64,000 nt of DNA from Myxococcaceae bacterium (GTDB taxonomy: Bacteria > Myxococcota_A > Polyangia > Polyangiales > Ga0077539). Shown one piece after another: positions 7,428 to 15,154 of the stretch. A program made the translations under genes and the position numbers. The notes below the pieces were generated by a model, which did no database searches, was not told where the DNA came from, and saw only the letters and a list, made by a program, of their open reading frames with translations. Location of the stretch: the NCBI GenBank assembly GCA_004297725.1, contig SCUS01000052.1, positions 1-64,000 on the forward strand, read 5' to 3'. Each line of letters opens with the position of its first letter. Position 1 is the first letter of the stretch.

Positions 7428-9208
7428 GCGGGCGCGACGGGCAGGTCGATCCAGAAGCGCGACCCGCGGCCGACGGTGCTCTCCACGCCGACCGCTCCGC
7501 CCATCGCCTCGGCCAGGTGCTTCACGATCGCGAGCCCGAGCCCCGTGCCTCCCACCTGCCGGGAGCGCCCCGCGTCGACCCGATAGAAGCGCTCGAAGAG
7601 CCTGGGCAGGTGGCGGGGCTCGATGCCCGGCCCGTCGTCCTCGACCAGCGTGCGAACGGTCTCCCCGCGGCGCTCCGCGCGCACCGTCACCACCGACCCC
7701 TCGGGCGAGTACTTGATGGCGTTCTCCAGCAGGTTGGTGAGCACGTGCTCCAGCGCGGCCTGATCGGCCAGCACCATGAGCGCGCCGACCTCCACCCGAA
7801 CCTCCGTCCGCCGGGCCTGCGCCGCGAGGCTCAGGAGCTCCCTCGCCCGCTCCGCCTCGGCGCGCAGCTCCAGCGGAACGGGGTCGATGCGCAGCTCCCG
7901 GGCCTCGATGCGCGAAAGCTCCAGGAGGTCTTCCACCAGCCGGTGCAGCCGCTCGGCGTGGCGGTCGATCATGGTCGCGAACTCGAAGGCCGTCTCCGCG
8001 TGCTGCGCCCCGCCCAGGAGCAGCGTCTCCGCCGCCCCTCGAATCGCCGCCACGGGGGTGCGCAGCTCGTGCGAGACGTTGGCCACGAAGTCACGCCGCA
8101 CGGTCTCCAGCCGCCGCAGCTCGGTCACGTCCGAGAGCACCGCGACGGCCCCCGCCCCGGCCTGCTCCACGGGCGCCACCCGGGCCATCACCCTCCGCGG
8201 CCGGAGGCCCTCGATGGAGAGCTCCCGGGAGGTAGGGCCCGACGAGCGCGCCGCCTCGGCGAAGAGCTCGTGCAGGTCGGCGTTGCGCACCACCTCGATG
8301 GGCTCCCTGCCCTCCACGTCGCCGCCCAGCAGGAACATCTCCCGCAACGCCCGGTTGGCCAGCACCACCTGGCCGTTGGCGTCGGTGACCAGCACCCCCT
8401 CGGCCATCGACTCCAGGATGGCCCCCAGCCGGTCGCGCTCGCGCTCCAGCTTGCCGAGGGTGCTGGCGAGGTTGTCCGCGAGCTCGTCGAGCGCCCCGGC
8501 GAGCGCCCCCACGTCGTCGTCGAGGTCGATGCGGCTGCGCACCGAGAGGTCGTGCACCATGGCGTGCGCGGTCTCCGTCAGCCTCCGCAGGGGCCGCGCC
8601 GCGAGGGCCACCGCGAGCCAGGACATCCCCGCGGCCACCAGCAGCCCGAGCGCCCCGCCCACCCCGAGCAGGCGCCAGAGCGCCGCGCGGGTCACCTCCT
8701 CCAGCGCCGACGAGACCGCCACGCGCAGCACCCACTCGCCCCCCGGGCCGTCGATGCGGGTCGCGGCGTAGGTGAGGTCCCGGTGCACCGTCACGCTCTG
8801 CCGCTGCGCCACGCCGCGCCCCGTGCGAATCGCCGCCACCACCTCCGGGCGGGCGCCGTGGTTGGTGACGCTCGGCAGCCGCCACACGGGGATCGCCGAG
8901 TCGGCCACCACCCGACCGTCCGGGGCCACCAGGGTCACCCGGTCGTGCACCCGCGCGGCGAACTCGCGCACCAGCGGATCGGCGGCGGCGGTGTCCCACG
9001 CGCCCACCGCCCGCACCGCGGCGGCGATGAGCGACGACTCGGTGAGCCGCTGCTCCTCGGCGTGCGCCCGGAGGCTGCGGTCGAGCGCGGCGGAGATGAA
9101 CCACTGCGCCAGCAGGAGTCCGACGGCCACCAGGGCGATGGAGATGAAGAGCAGCCGGGCGCGCAGCCCGAGGGAGAAGCGCCGGTGGGTGCGAGCGCCG
9201 CGCGCCAT
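7415..9208 (-). CDS. phoR: PhoR-type sensor histidine kinase
   Basis: This 597-residue membrane kinase has a first membrane helix at about 18-40, an extracytoplasmic sensor region (41-175), a second helix (about 180-202) and a HAMP-like linker. A PAS domain ('ESMAEGVLVTDANGQVVLAN') covers roughly 260-370. The HisKA domain carries the phosphoacceptor H380 in 'NVSHELRTPVAAIRG', and the HATPase domain has 'NLLENAIKYSP', 'EDDGPGI' and 'GGTGLGLAIVKHL'. This is the PhoR architecture, and the kinase would phosphorylate the PhoB-like regulator encoded 10 bp upstream. The large extracytoplasmic loop is longer than in E. coli PhoR and resembles the Gram-positive and deltaproteobacterial form. Placement beside pst/phoU genes supports a phosphate-starvation role by context. 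Confidence 0.88.
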   Translation of the reverse strand: MARGARTHRRFSLGLRARLLFISIALVAVGLLLAQWFISAALDRSLRAHAEEQRLTESSLIAAAVRAVGAWDTAAADPLVREFAARVHDRVTLVAPDGRVVADSAIPVWRLPSVTNHGARPEVVAAIRTGRGVAQRQSVTVHRDLTYAATRIDGPGGEWVLRVAVSSALEEVTRAALWRLLGVGGALGLLVAAGMSWLAVALAARPLRRLTETAHAMVHDLSVRSRIDLDDDVGALAGALDELADNLASTLGKLERERDRLGAILESMAEGVLVTDANGQVVLANRALREMFLLGGDVEGREPIEVVRNADLHELFAEAARSSGPTSRELSIEGLRPRRVMARVAPVEQAGAGAVAVLSDVTELRRLETVRRDFVANVSHELRTPVAAIRGAAETLLLGGAQHAETAFEFATMIDRHAERLHRLVEDLLELSRIEARELRIDPVPLELRAEAERARELLSLAAQARRTEVRVEVGALMVLADQAALEHVLTNLLENAIKYSPEGSVVTVRAERRGETVRTLVEDDGPGIEPRHLPRLFERFYRVDAGRSRQVGGTGLGLAIVKHLAEAMGGAVGVESTVGRGSRFWIDLPVAPAQIS

Positions 9209-9218
9209 CGCTCAGGGC

Positions 9219-9926
9219 TCAGCCGCCGGGGTCGCCGGGGTCGGAGGCGAAGCGGTAGCCCACGCCGCGCACCGTGTGGATGTACTCCCCCGCGGCGCCG
9301 AGCTTCTCCCGCAGCCGCTTGATGTGCGTGTCGACGGTGCGCGTCTCGACGTGCATCTGCAGCCCCCAGACGTCGGCGAGCAGCGCGTCGCGGCTCTGCA
9401 CCCGGTTGCGCCGCTCGATGAGCGTCGACAGCAGCCGGAACTCCAGCGCCGTCAGCACCACCTCGGCGGAGTCGACGTAGACCCGGTGCGCGGTGCGGTC
9501 GACCCGCAGCCGCCCGAAGGTGATGACGTCCTCGGGCGCGCCCTCGACGTCGCTGCGGCGGAGCACCGCGCGGATGCGGAGGATGAGCTCGCGCACGCTG
9601 AAGGGCTTGGTGACGTAGTCGTCGGCGCCCAGCTCGAAGCCCACCACCCGGTCGATCTCCTCGCCCCGGGCGGTCACCATGATCACCGGGATCGCACGGG
9701 TCGCGGCGCCGGTCTTGAGCGCGCGGCACACCTCGGTGCCCGAGCCGTCCGGGAGCATCAGGTCGAGCAGCACCACGTCGGGCGCGAAGGTCGCGGCGGT
9801 CTTCACGGCCTCCGTCGCGCGCCCCACCGAGCGCGTCTCGAAGCCGGCTTGTTGAAGGTTGAACTCCAGCAGTCGGACGAGGTCCGGCTCGTCCTCGACG
9901 ATCAGCACTCGCGGGGTCTGGCTCAC
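9219..9926 (-). CDS. phoB: PhoB-type response regulator (OmpR family)
   Basis: This 235-residue two-domain regulator has a receiver domain with acidic pocket 'VEDEPD', phosphoacceptor D55 in 'VVLLDLMLPDGSG', and conserved Thr and Lys in 'VTARG' and 'DDYVTKPFS'. The winged-helix DNA-binding domain covers about 135-230, with 'LTALEFRLLSTLIERRNRV' and 'TRTVDTHIKRLREKLG'. It would activate phosphate-starvation genes after phosphorylation by PhoR. The GTG at 9926 starts the protein two residues before the receiver strand, which fits the family; the longer frame to 10043 adds a non-conserved leader. It is divergent from the pstB-like gene, and a candidate Pho box lies in the gap. Confidence 0.92.
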   Translation of the reverse strand: MSQTPRVLIVEDEPDLVRLLEFNLQQAGFETRSVGRATEAVKTAATFAPDVVLLDLMLPDGSGTEVCRALKTGAATRAIPVIMVTARGEEIDRVVGFELGADDYVTKPFSVRELILRIRAVLRRSDVEGAPEDVITFGRLRVDRTAHRVYVDSAEVVLTALEFRLLSTLIERRNRVQSRDALLADVWGLQMHVETRTVDTHIKRLREKLGAAGEYIHTVRGVGYRFASDPGDPGG

Positions 9927-10036
9927 GGCGAGAAGGACTATCCCACGCTCGTTACGGTCTCGAAACAGACGCGCGATGCCCTCGGGGACTTTAGCTCCCC
10001 GAGCGCCAGCCGGCCTCACGGCTCCCCAAGGACCAC

Positions 10037-10054
10037 AGTTCACGAGGACGTCAC
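10037..10054. promoter_or_regulatory. Candidate Pho box between phoB and the pstB-like gene
   Basis: Two 7-base direct repeats, AGTTCAC (10037-10043) and ACGTCAC (10048-10054), are separated by 4 bases. The resulting 11-bp period is the one used by PhoB/PhoP-type boxes. A further CTGTCACC lies at 10083-10090, not at a multiple of 11 bp. It sits in the 181-bp divergent region between phoB and the pstB-like gene, where a Pho box would be expected. Support is pattern and position only. Confidence 0.35.
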
Positions 10055-10107
10055 CGGACGGCGGTTGCGCTGCCCGGCCAAGCTGTCACCGTCCATCCCT
10101 AATCCCC

Positions 10108-10920
10108 GTGGCGCTCTCCTCCACCGAACCTCGCGTGCTGCCCTTCCCCGCGCCCGAGGAGGCCGCGCCGGCGAAGCTCTCGGTGCGAGGGCTGAGCTGC
10201 TTCTACGACGGCCGTCAGGTGCTCTTCGACGTCGACCTCGCGCTCCCTCCTCGGAGGGTCACGGCGCTGCTCGGCCCCTCGGGCTGCGGCAAGAGCACCC
10301 TGCTCCGAGCGCTCAACCGCCTCGACGAGCAGCGCCCCGGAACCCGCATCACCGGCACCATCACCCTCGACGGAGAGGACATCCACCGCCCGGACATGGA
10401 CCTCCGCCGGCTGCGCCGCCGCGTGGGGATGGTCTTCTCCCAGCCCCGGCTCTTCCCGGGGTCGGTCTTCGACAACGTCGCGTACGGCCTGCGCACCGCT
10501 GGCGTCGACGAGCACCGCGCCCTCACCGACCGCGTCGAGACGGCCCTGCGCCGGGCGGCGCTCTGGGACGAGGTCCGCGACCGGCTGACCGTCGACGCCC
10601 GCACCCTCAGCCCCGGCGCCGCGCAGCAGCTCTGCGTCGCCCGGGCGCTCGCCGTCGGCCCCGAGGTGCTGCTGCTCGACGACCCCACCGGAGCCCTCGA
10701 CCCCATCGCCACCGCGCGCATCGAGGGCCTGCTCGCCGACCTGAGGGAGAGCCTCACCCTCGTCGTGGTCACCCACGCGCCGCAGCAGGCCGCCAGGGTC
10801 TCCCAGCGCACCGCCCTCTTCCACGAGGGCCGGCTGGTCGAGGTCGGCGACACCCGCGTGGTCTTCACCCGCCCCCGGGAGCGCCTCACCCAGGACTACC
10901 TCACCGGGCGGTACGGCTGA
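10108..10920 (+). CDS. PstB-like phosphate ABC transporter ATPase with altered motifs
   Basis: This 270-residue ABC ATPase is most like PstB, the ATPase of the high-affinity phosphate importer. It has Walker A 'GPSGCGKST' (56-64), 'VFDNVAYG', switch H223 ('VVTHAPQQAARVS') and the PstB-like C-terminus 'LTQDYLTGRYG'. Several catalytic positions differ. The signature is LSPGA (167-171) instead of LSGGQ, the Walker B glutamate is D192 ('LLLDD'), the D-loop is 'TGALDP', and the Q-loop reads S111-Q112 where PstB normally has Q first. It starts at GTG 10108, and phoU, pstC-like and pstA-like genes follow closely. ATPase activity may be reduced, or the protein may serve mainly in signalling to PhoR. 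I therefore leave the symbol open. Confidence 0.85.
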   Translation: MALSSTEPRVLPFPAPEEAAPAKLSVRGLSCFYDGRQVLFDVDLALPPRRVTALLGPSGCGKSTLLRALNRLDEQRPGTRITGTITLDGEDIHRPDMDLRRLRRRVGMVFSQPRLFPGSVFDNVAYGLRTAGVDEHRALTDRVETALRRAALWDEVRDRLTVDARTLSPGAAQQLCVARALAVGPEVLLLDDPTGALDPIATARIEGLLADLRESLTLVVVTHAPQQAARVSQRTALFHEGRLVEVGDTRVVFTRPRERLTQDYLTGRYG

Positions 10921-10932
10921 GGGGGCCCCGCG

Positions 10933-11625
10933 ATGCCCAACGTCGGCGGACACCTCTCCCGCGACTTCGAGGCCGAGCTCCGGGAGCTGCGGAGCCGGCT
11001 GCTCGCCATGGGAGCGCGCTGCGAGCAGGCCATCCACCTGGCGGTGACGGCCTTCCTCGAGCGAGACCTCGGGCGCGTGCCGGAGGTGGTGGCCCTCGAC
11101 GCCCGCATCGACCGCGACGAGATGGAGATCGACGAGCTCGCGCTGCACATGCTCGCGCTGCGGCAGCCCGTGGCCGACGACCTGCGCTTCATCACCACCA
11201 CGCTCAAGTGCGTCACCGACCTCGAGCGCATCGGCGACGAGGCGGTCAACCTCTGCGAGCGCGTGGGGGAGATCGCGCTGGCCCCGGCGGTGCCGCCGCA
11301 CCCGGAGCTCGCGGAGATGAGCGCCGCCGCGCAGTCGATGCTGCGCGAGGCCCTCGACGCCTTCGTCGAGCGCGACGCCGACCGCGCCGAGGCCGTGCTC
11401 CGCCGCGACGCGGAGGTCGACGCCCTCTACGGCCGCGTGCTGCGAGAGGTCTTCGCGTGGATGCGCGTGCACCCCGACGAGATCCCCGCGGGTCAGGCCG
11501 TCGCCTCCGCCGCCAAGTACGTCGAGCGCGTCGCCGACCACGCCACCAACCTCGCCGAGCAGGTGGTCTTCATGGTGCGCGGCGTCGACGTGCGGCACCG
11601 GCGCTCCGAGCGACCGCGCCCGTGA
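10933..11625 (+). CDS. phoU: Phosphate signalling regulator PhoU
   Basis: This 230-residue all-helical protein has two PhoU repeats. Family motifs include 'FEAELRELRSRLLAMG' near the N-terminus, 'ADDLRFITTTLKCVTDLER' with 'IGDEAVNL' in repeat 1, and 'SAAKYVERVADHATNLAEQV' in repeat 2. PhoU links the Pst transporter to PhoR and keeps the Pho regulon off when phosphate is ample. It starts 12 bp after the pstB-like stop and its TGA overlaps the GTG of the pstC-like gene (GTGA), so translation is probably coupled. Its position between the ATPase and the permeases is unusual, since the common order ends with phoU. Confidence 0.94.
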   Translation: MPNVGGHLSRDFEAELRELRSRLLAMGARCEQAIHLAVTAFLERDLGRVPEVVALDARIDRDEMEIDELALHMLALRQPVADDLRFITTTLKCVTDLERIGDEAVNLCERVGEIALAPAVPPHPELAEMSAAAQSMLREALDAFVERDADRAEAVLRRDAEVDALYGRVLREVFAWMRVHPDEIPAGQAVASAAKYVERVADHATNLAEQVVFMVRGVDVRHRRSERPRP

Positions 11626-12422
11626 ACGCCCTCGGCGCCGGCGACCGCTGGCTGGCCCGCGCGCTGCGCGCCGTCGCCGCGCTGCTCCTCACCGGCTCCG
11701 CCGCCCTGGCCGCCGCGATGCTCGCCCGGGGCGTGCACGGCCTCGTCGAGACCGACCTCCGCGGCCTGCTCCCGGCCACGCGCGCCACGCTCTCCTGCGC
11801 CGTCGTCGCCACCGCCCTCGGCGCCCTCCCCGGGATGGCGGTCGCGGTGTACACCGCCGAGCTCTCCGAAGGTCCGTGGCGGGAGCGGGCGGTGCGGGTG
11901 CTGGAGGTCTGCGCCGCGCTCCCCGGCGTGGTCTTCGGCTTCGCGGCGCTGCGGCTGCTCGGGCTGCTGGGCGTCGGGCGGGTGAGCACCCTGGTCACCG
12001 GCGTCGTGCTGGCGGTGATGATCCTCCCGACGGTGGCGCTGCTCTCCGTCGAGGCGCTGCGCGGCGCCCCGGAGGCGCTGAGGGAGGCCAGCGAGGCGCT
12101 CGGCGCGTCGGCGTGGCAGACGGCCTGGCGCGTCGTGGTGCCGTCTCGCTGGCGTGGCCTCGCGGCGGCGGCCGGCGCAGGCTTCGCCCGGGCGGCGGGA
12201 GAGACCGTCGCGGTGCAGCTCCTGGCCTCCCGAGGGGGTGGCCCGCGCACCCTCACCGCCCGCATCATCGACGAGCTCCCCCGCGCCCCGACCTCCTCTC
12301 CATGGAACCACTCCCTCTTCGCGATGTCCCTGATGCTGCTGATCCTCTCGACGGGGGTGGCGCTGCTCGCCCGACCGCCCGCTCGCTCGAGCCCCTCGGA
12401 CGAGCCCTCCTCGCTTCGCTGA
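11622..12422 (+). CDS. PstC-like phosphate ABC permease
   Basis: This 266-residue inner-membrane protein has about six hydrophobic segments. The ABC permease coupling (EAA) loop is visible as 'EASEALGASAWQTAWRVVVP', and 'AAGETVAVQLLA' matches the region after it. 'CAALPGVVFGFAALRLLGLL' is typical of PstC/PstA permeases. It is shorter than E. coli PstC (about 320 residues). The GTG at 11622 overlaps the phoU stop by 4 bp. The following permease starts inside its 3' end. Being first of the two permeases, it is called PstC-like; no PstS substrate-binding gene is present in the window. Confidence 0.85.
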   Translation: MNALGAGDRWLARALRAVAALLLTGSAALAAAMLARGVHGLVETDLRGLLPATRATLSCAVVATALGALPGMAVAVYTAELSEGPWRERAVRVLEVCAALPGVVFGFAALRLLGLLGVGRVSTLVTGVVLAVMILPTVALLSVEALRGAPEALREASEALGASAWQTAWRVVVPSRWRGLAAAAGAGFARAAGETVAVQLLASRGGGPRTLTARIIDELPRAPTSSPWNHSLFAMSLMLLILSTGVALLARPPARSSPSDEPSSLR

Positions 12423-13153
12423 CCGCGCTGGTGCTCCTCGGGCTCGCCGCCCTGCTCGGGGCGCTGCTCCTCGCCGGCGCGCTCGGCCTCCGCGCGCACC
12501 CCGAGGCCCTCCGCCCGGCGCTCCTCGCCCTCGGCCGCTCGACGCGCCTCGCGCTGCTCTCGACCGCCCTCGCCCTCGGCCCCGCCCTCGCCCTGGGCCT
12601 CTGGCTCGCCCGCGTCGCCGACACCTCCCGCCTCGCGCGCGCCGTGCGGGGCGCCCTCGACGCCGCCTCGGCCTTACCCGCCGTGGTATTCGGCCTCGCC
12701 GGCTGGACGCTGTTCTCCGCCGCCTCCGGGCTGCACGGCACCGCCCTCTCCATGGCCCTGGTGCTCGCGATGCTCAACCTCCCGTGGCTCGCCTCGCTCA
12801 CCGAGCGGGCGCTGCAGGCCGTTCCCCACGAGCTGGAGGAGGCCTCCCTCGCGCTCGGCGCCTCGCAGTCGGAGACCATCCTCCGGGTGAGCCTCCCGCT
12901 CGCCTCACGAGGCGTCCTGGCGGCGGTGACACTCTGCCTGGGCCGAGCCTTCGCCGAGTGCGCGCCGCTGCTCTGCGTGGCCCCCGACACCCCCGAAGCG
13001 CCCCTCTCGGTGATGCTCTGGCGCGCTCCCACGGACTCCGCCGAGGCGGCGGTGAGCGCGTCGCTCCTCGCGGCGCTCGCCCTGGCCACCACCGCGGCGG
13101 GACACCGGCTGCGGCGAGGCGGAGACATTCGCGCTCCGGGGGTGTTGCGCTGA
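12302..13153 (+). CDS. PstA-like phosphate ABC permease
   Basis: This second permease of the pair (283 residues from ATG 12302) carries the EAA loop 'EASLALGASQSETILRVSLP' and the downstream 'AFAECAPLLCVA'. It has about six membrane segments, including 'ALPAVVFGLAGWTLF' and a hydrophobic C-terminal pair. The start is uncertain. The ATG at 12302 gives a 121-bp overlap with the upstream permease and a polar N-terminal leader of about 38 residues before the first helix; the only later candidates remove part of that helix. It ends the pstB-like/phoU/pstC-like/pstA-like group, 46 bp before sfsA. With the upstream permease it would form the membrane channel. Confidence 0.82.
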   Translation: MEPLPLRDVPDAADPLDGGGAARPTARSLEPLGRALLASLTALVLLGLAALLGALLLAGALGLRAHPEALRPALLALGRSTRLALLSTALALGPALALGLWLARVADTSRLARAVRGALDAASALPAVVFGLAGWTLFSAASGLHGTALSMALVLAMLNLPWLASLTERALQAVPHELEEASLALGASQSETILRVSLPLASRGVLAAVTLCLGRAFAECAPLLCVAPDTPEAPLSVMLWRAPTDSAEAAVSASLLAALALATTAAGHRLRRGGDIRAPGVLR

Positions 13154-13199
13154 AGGGCCTCCGCGGCGCAGCCTCCGCGCCCAGGAGCTCCCCCCCACC

Positions 13200-14000
13200 A
13201 TGGACCTGGATTTCCTCCTGCCCTGGACCGCGCCCCTCGAGGCCGGCCGCCTGGTGCGCCGCTACCATCGCTTCCTCGCGGACGTGCTGCTCGACGACGG
13301 CCGGGCCATCACCGCCCACTGCGTCAACAGCGGCAGCATGGAGGGCCTCGTGCGCCCCGGCGCCCGGGTCTGGGTGTGCGCGGCCCCGGGGGCTGCGAGG
13401 AAGCTCGCGTACACCTGGTGCGCGACGGAGATGGACGGAGAGCGCGTGGGCGTCGACACCATCCTCCCCAACCGCCTGGTGAAGGCGATGCTCGAGGCGC
13501 GCGCGCTCCCTCGGATGGGCGCCTACGAGACGGTGCGGCCGGAGTATCCGCACGTGGCCGGGAGCCGCGTGGACTTCCGGCTGACGGCGCCGGGCGTGGT
13601 GCACGACGTCGAGGTGAAGAACTGCCACCTGGTCTACCCCGACCGACGCGGGTACTTCCCCGACTCGGTGAGCGCCCGGGCGACGAAGCACCTGCTCGCC
13701 CTCATCAAGGAGCGTCGCCGCGGCGTGGAGGCGACGGTGCTCTTCGTGGTGCAGCGCGGGGACGCGCGATCGGTGCGCCCGAGCGACCTTCACGACCCGG
13801 ACTTCGCCGAGGCGGCGCGCAAGGCCGCGAGGGCGGGGGTGCGGTTTCGGGCGCTGAGGGCGACGCCCACCGAGGAGGGGCTGAAGGTGCTCGGGACCAT
13901 CCCCGTCGACCTCGCGGAGTACGGCCCCGCGCGCCCGGCGCTCTGGCGCGAGGCGCTGCGCCCGCACTCGGGCTGGGAGCGGCCGAAGAAGGCAGGATAG
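13200..14000 (+). CDS. sfsA: SfsA family DNA-binding / nuclease-like protein
   Basis: This 266-residue protein matches SfsA along its length. It has 'RRYHRFLADVLLDDG', 'AHCVNSGSMEGLVRPG', 'GVDTILPNRLVKAML', 'EVKNCHLVY' and 'FPDSVSARATKHLLAL'. SfsA was named as a sugar-fermentation stimulation protein in E. coli and has an OB-like N-terminal domain followed by a fold related to restriction endonucleases; D and E-x-K residues of the latter are visible in 'DFRLTAPGVVHDVEVKN'. Its cellular role remains poorly defined. The ATG at 13200 has no strong ribosome-binding site. It follows the pst-like cluster by 46 bp, perhaps on the same transcript, without a clear functional link. Confidence 0.93.
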   Translation: MDLDFLLPWTAPLEAGRLVRRYHRFLADVLLDDGRAITAHCVNSGSMEGLVRPGARVWVCAAPGAARKLAYTWCATEMDGERVGVDTILPNRLVKAMLEARALPRMGAYETVRPEYPHVAGSRVDFRLTAPGVVHDVEVKNCHLVYPDRRGYFPDSVSARATKHLLALIKERRRGVEATVLFVVQRGDARSVRPSDLHDPDFAEAARKAARAGVRFRALRATPTEEGLKVLGTIPVDLAEYGPARPALWREALRPHSGWERPKKAG

Positions 14001-14056
14001 AGCCGCACAGGAAACTGGCGCGCAGCCCTCGGGTTCACTAGTACCGCTCCCCCCAT

Positions 14057-14893
14057 ATGGCACGAACCCCCGCTGAGTCCCGACACACCCCCGACCTCTG
14101 CGCCGCCGCCTACGAGGCGCTCCTGCCACGCATCGAGGCCGTCGAGGCAGCCGCGCTGCTGCCCGCTCCCCCGGACGTGCGCGCCGTCGTCCGCGTGGCC
14201 CTGGAGACCTCCGACCTCGCCGACGAGGAGGAGCTCCGGGCGCGCTTCGCCCGGCTCCCCGCGGAGGAGTTCTCGCCGACGGTGACCGAGGCCCTTCGGG
14301 AGACCGCCCGGGCGATGCGGCACATGCTGCTCCGTCGCGACGCCGCGGAGGGGCAGGGCTCCGGGGTGCTGCTCCAGGAGGAGTTCGCCACGGCGGCGCA
14401 CGACACCCGCGCCCGGATGCTGAAGGTCGCCCTTCACTACTTCGAGGACGACGCCTCGCACGCAGCGGAGCTGAAGCGCATCGGGCGGAAGAAGGGCCAC
14501 GTGCAGCTGCGCGACGACCTCGAGCGCCTCGCGAACTTCTACGAGGCCACGCGCGAGGTGATCGAGCGGGACCCCAAGTGGTACCGCGCCGGGGACGTCG
14601 TCGAGGCCCGGCGCATCGCGACGGAGCTGACCACGCTGCTCAAGGCCGCGCAGTCCGACGAGCTCGGCCAGTGGGACGCGCGCCTCGCGCAGGCCTACTC
14701 GCTCCTGCTTCCCGCGCACGAGGAGGTGCGGGCCGCGGGGCAGTTCCTGCTGCGCAACGGCGGGGCCGAGCGCTTCGTGGCGCTGCCCGGAGTGCGCCGA
14801 CGCGCCCGCAAGGAGGAGCCCAGGACGACCTCCTCCGAGGCGGCCCCCGCCGCCGAGACGACCCCCGCCGAGACGACCGCCGCCGAGGCGTAG
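14057..14893 (+). CDS. Hypothetical mostly helical protein with Ala/Thr/Glu-rich tail
   Basis: The 278-residue protein is not recognised. Residues 1-230 are predicted by eye to be mostly amphipathic helices with many charged residues ('ALRETARAMRHMLLRRDAAE', 'LERLANFYEATREVIE'). The last ~35 residues are low-complexity Ala/Thr/Glu/Pro ('AAETTPAETTAAEA'), probably disordered. There is no signal peptide or membrane segment, so it is probably cytoplasmic. Codon use matches the neighbours, and the antisense frames look like shadows. It lies between sfsA and the flavin-Rieske oxidoreductase without close coupling. Confidence 0.7.
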   Translation: MARTPAESRHTPDLCAAAYEALLPRIEAVEAAALLPAPPDVRAVVRVALETSDLADEEELRARFARLPAEEFSPTVTEALRETARAMRHMLLRRDAAEGQGSGVLLQEEFATAAHDTRARMLKVALHYFEDDASHAAELKRIGRKKGHVQLRDDLERLANFYEATREVIERDPKWYRAGDVVEARRIATELTTLLKAAQSDELGQWDARLAQAYSLLLPAHEEVRAAGQFLLRNGGAERFVALPGVRRRARKEEPRTTSSEAAPAAETTPAETTAAEA

Positions 14894-15070
14894 CGCCACA
14901 CCGGAGGCGCCCGGCCACACGGCATCGAGCGCCCTCCCATCCCTCCGATCTCCTGATCCCCCGGTGTCGCCTGAAGGGCTCACCTGCTCATGGCACATGG
15001 GCTGCTACTCGCTGACGGCTGGCGTTCGGCGTGGTCCGGGCGCCCTAATGGACCACCACGGAGGTGAGCG

Positions 15071-15148
15071 ATGGCGAGCATGAAGACCGTGGCCCTGCGG
15101 TTGGGGCCGATGTTGGAGGACTCCGAGCACACCGCGCGGGGGCGCTGA
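15071..15148 (+). CDS. Possible 25-residue leader peptide ORF
   Basis: A GGAGGTGAGCG ribosome-binding site precedes an ATG opening a 25-codon ORF (starting MASMKTVALRLGPM) that ends at TGA 15146-15148, six bases before the start of the flavin-Rieske gene. The strong Shine-Dalgarno sequence, tight spacing and lack of another gene in this 261-bp gap make a small peptide or translation-coupling leader plausible. No homology can be judged at this length. Confidence 0.3.
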   Translation: MASMKTVALRLGPMLEDSEHTARGR

Positions 15149-15154
15149 GGTCGC

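Noticed and set aside
8772..11621. Very long plus-strand open frame (from 8772 into the pstC-like gene)
   Set aside because: It runs antisense to phoR and phoB and out of frame through pstB and phoU; only its end, from GTG 11622, is coding as the PstC-like permease.
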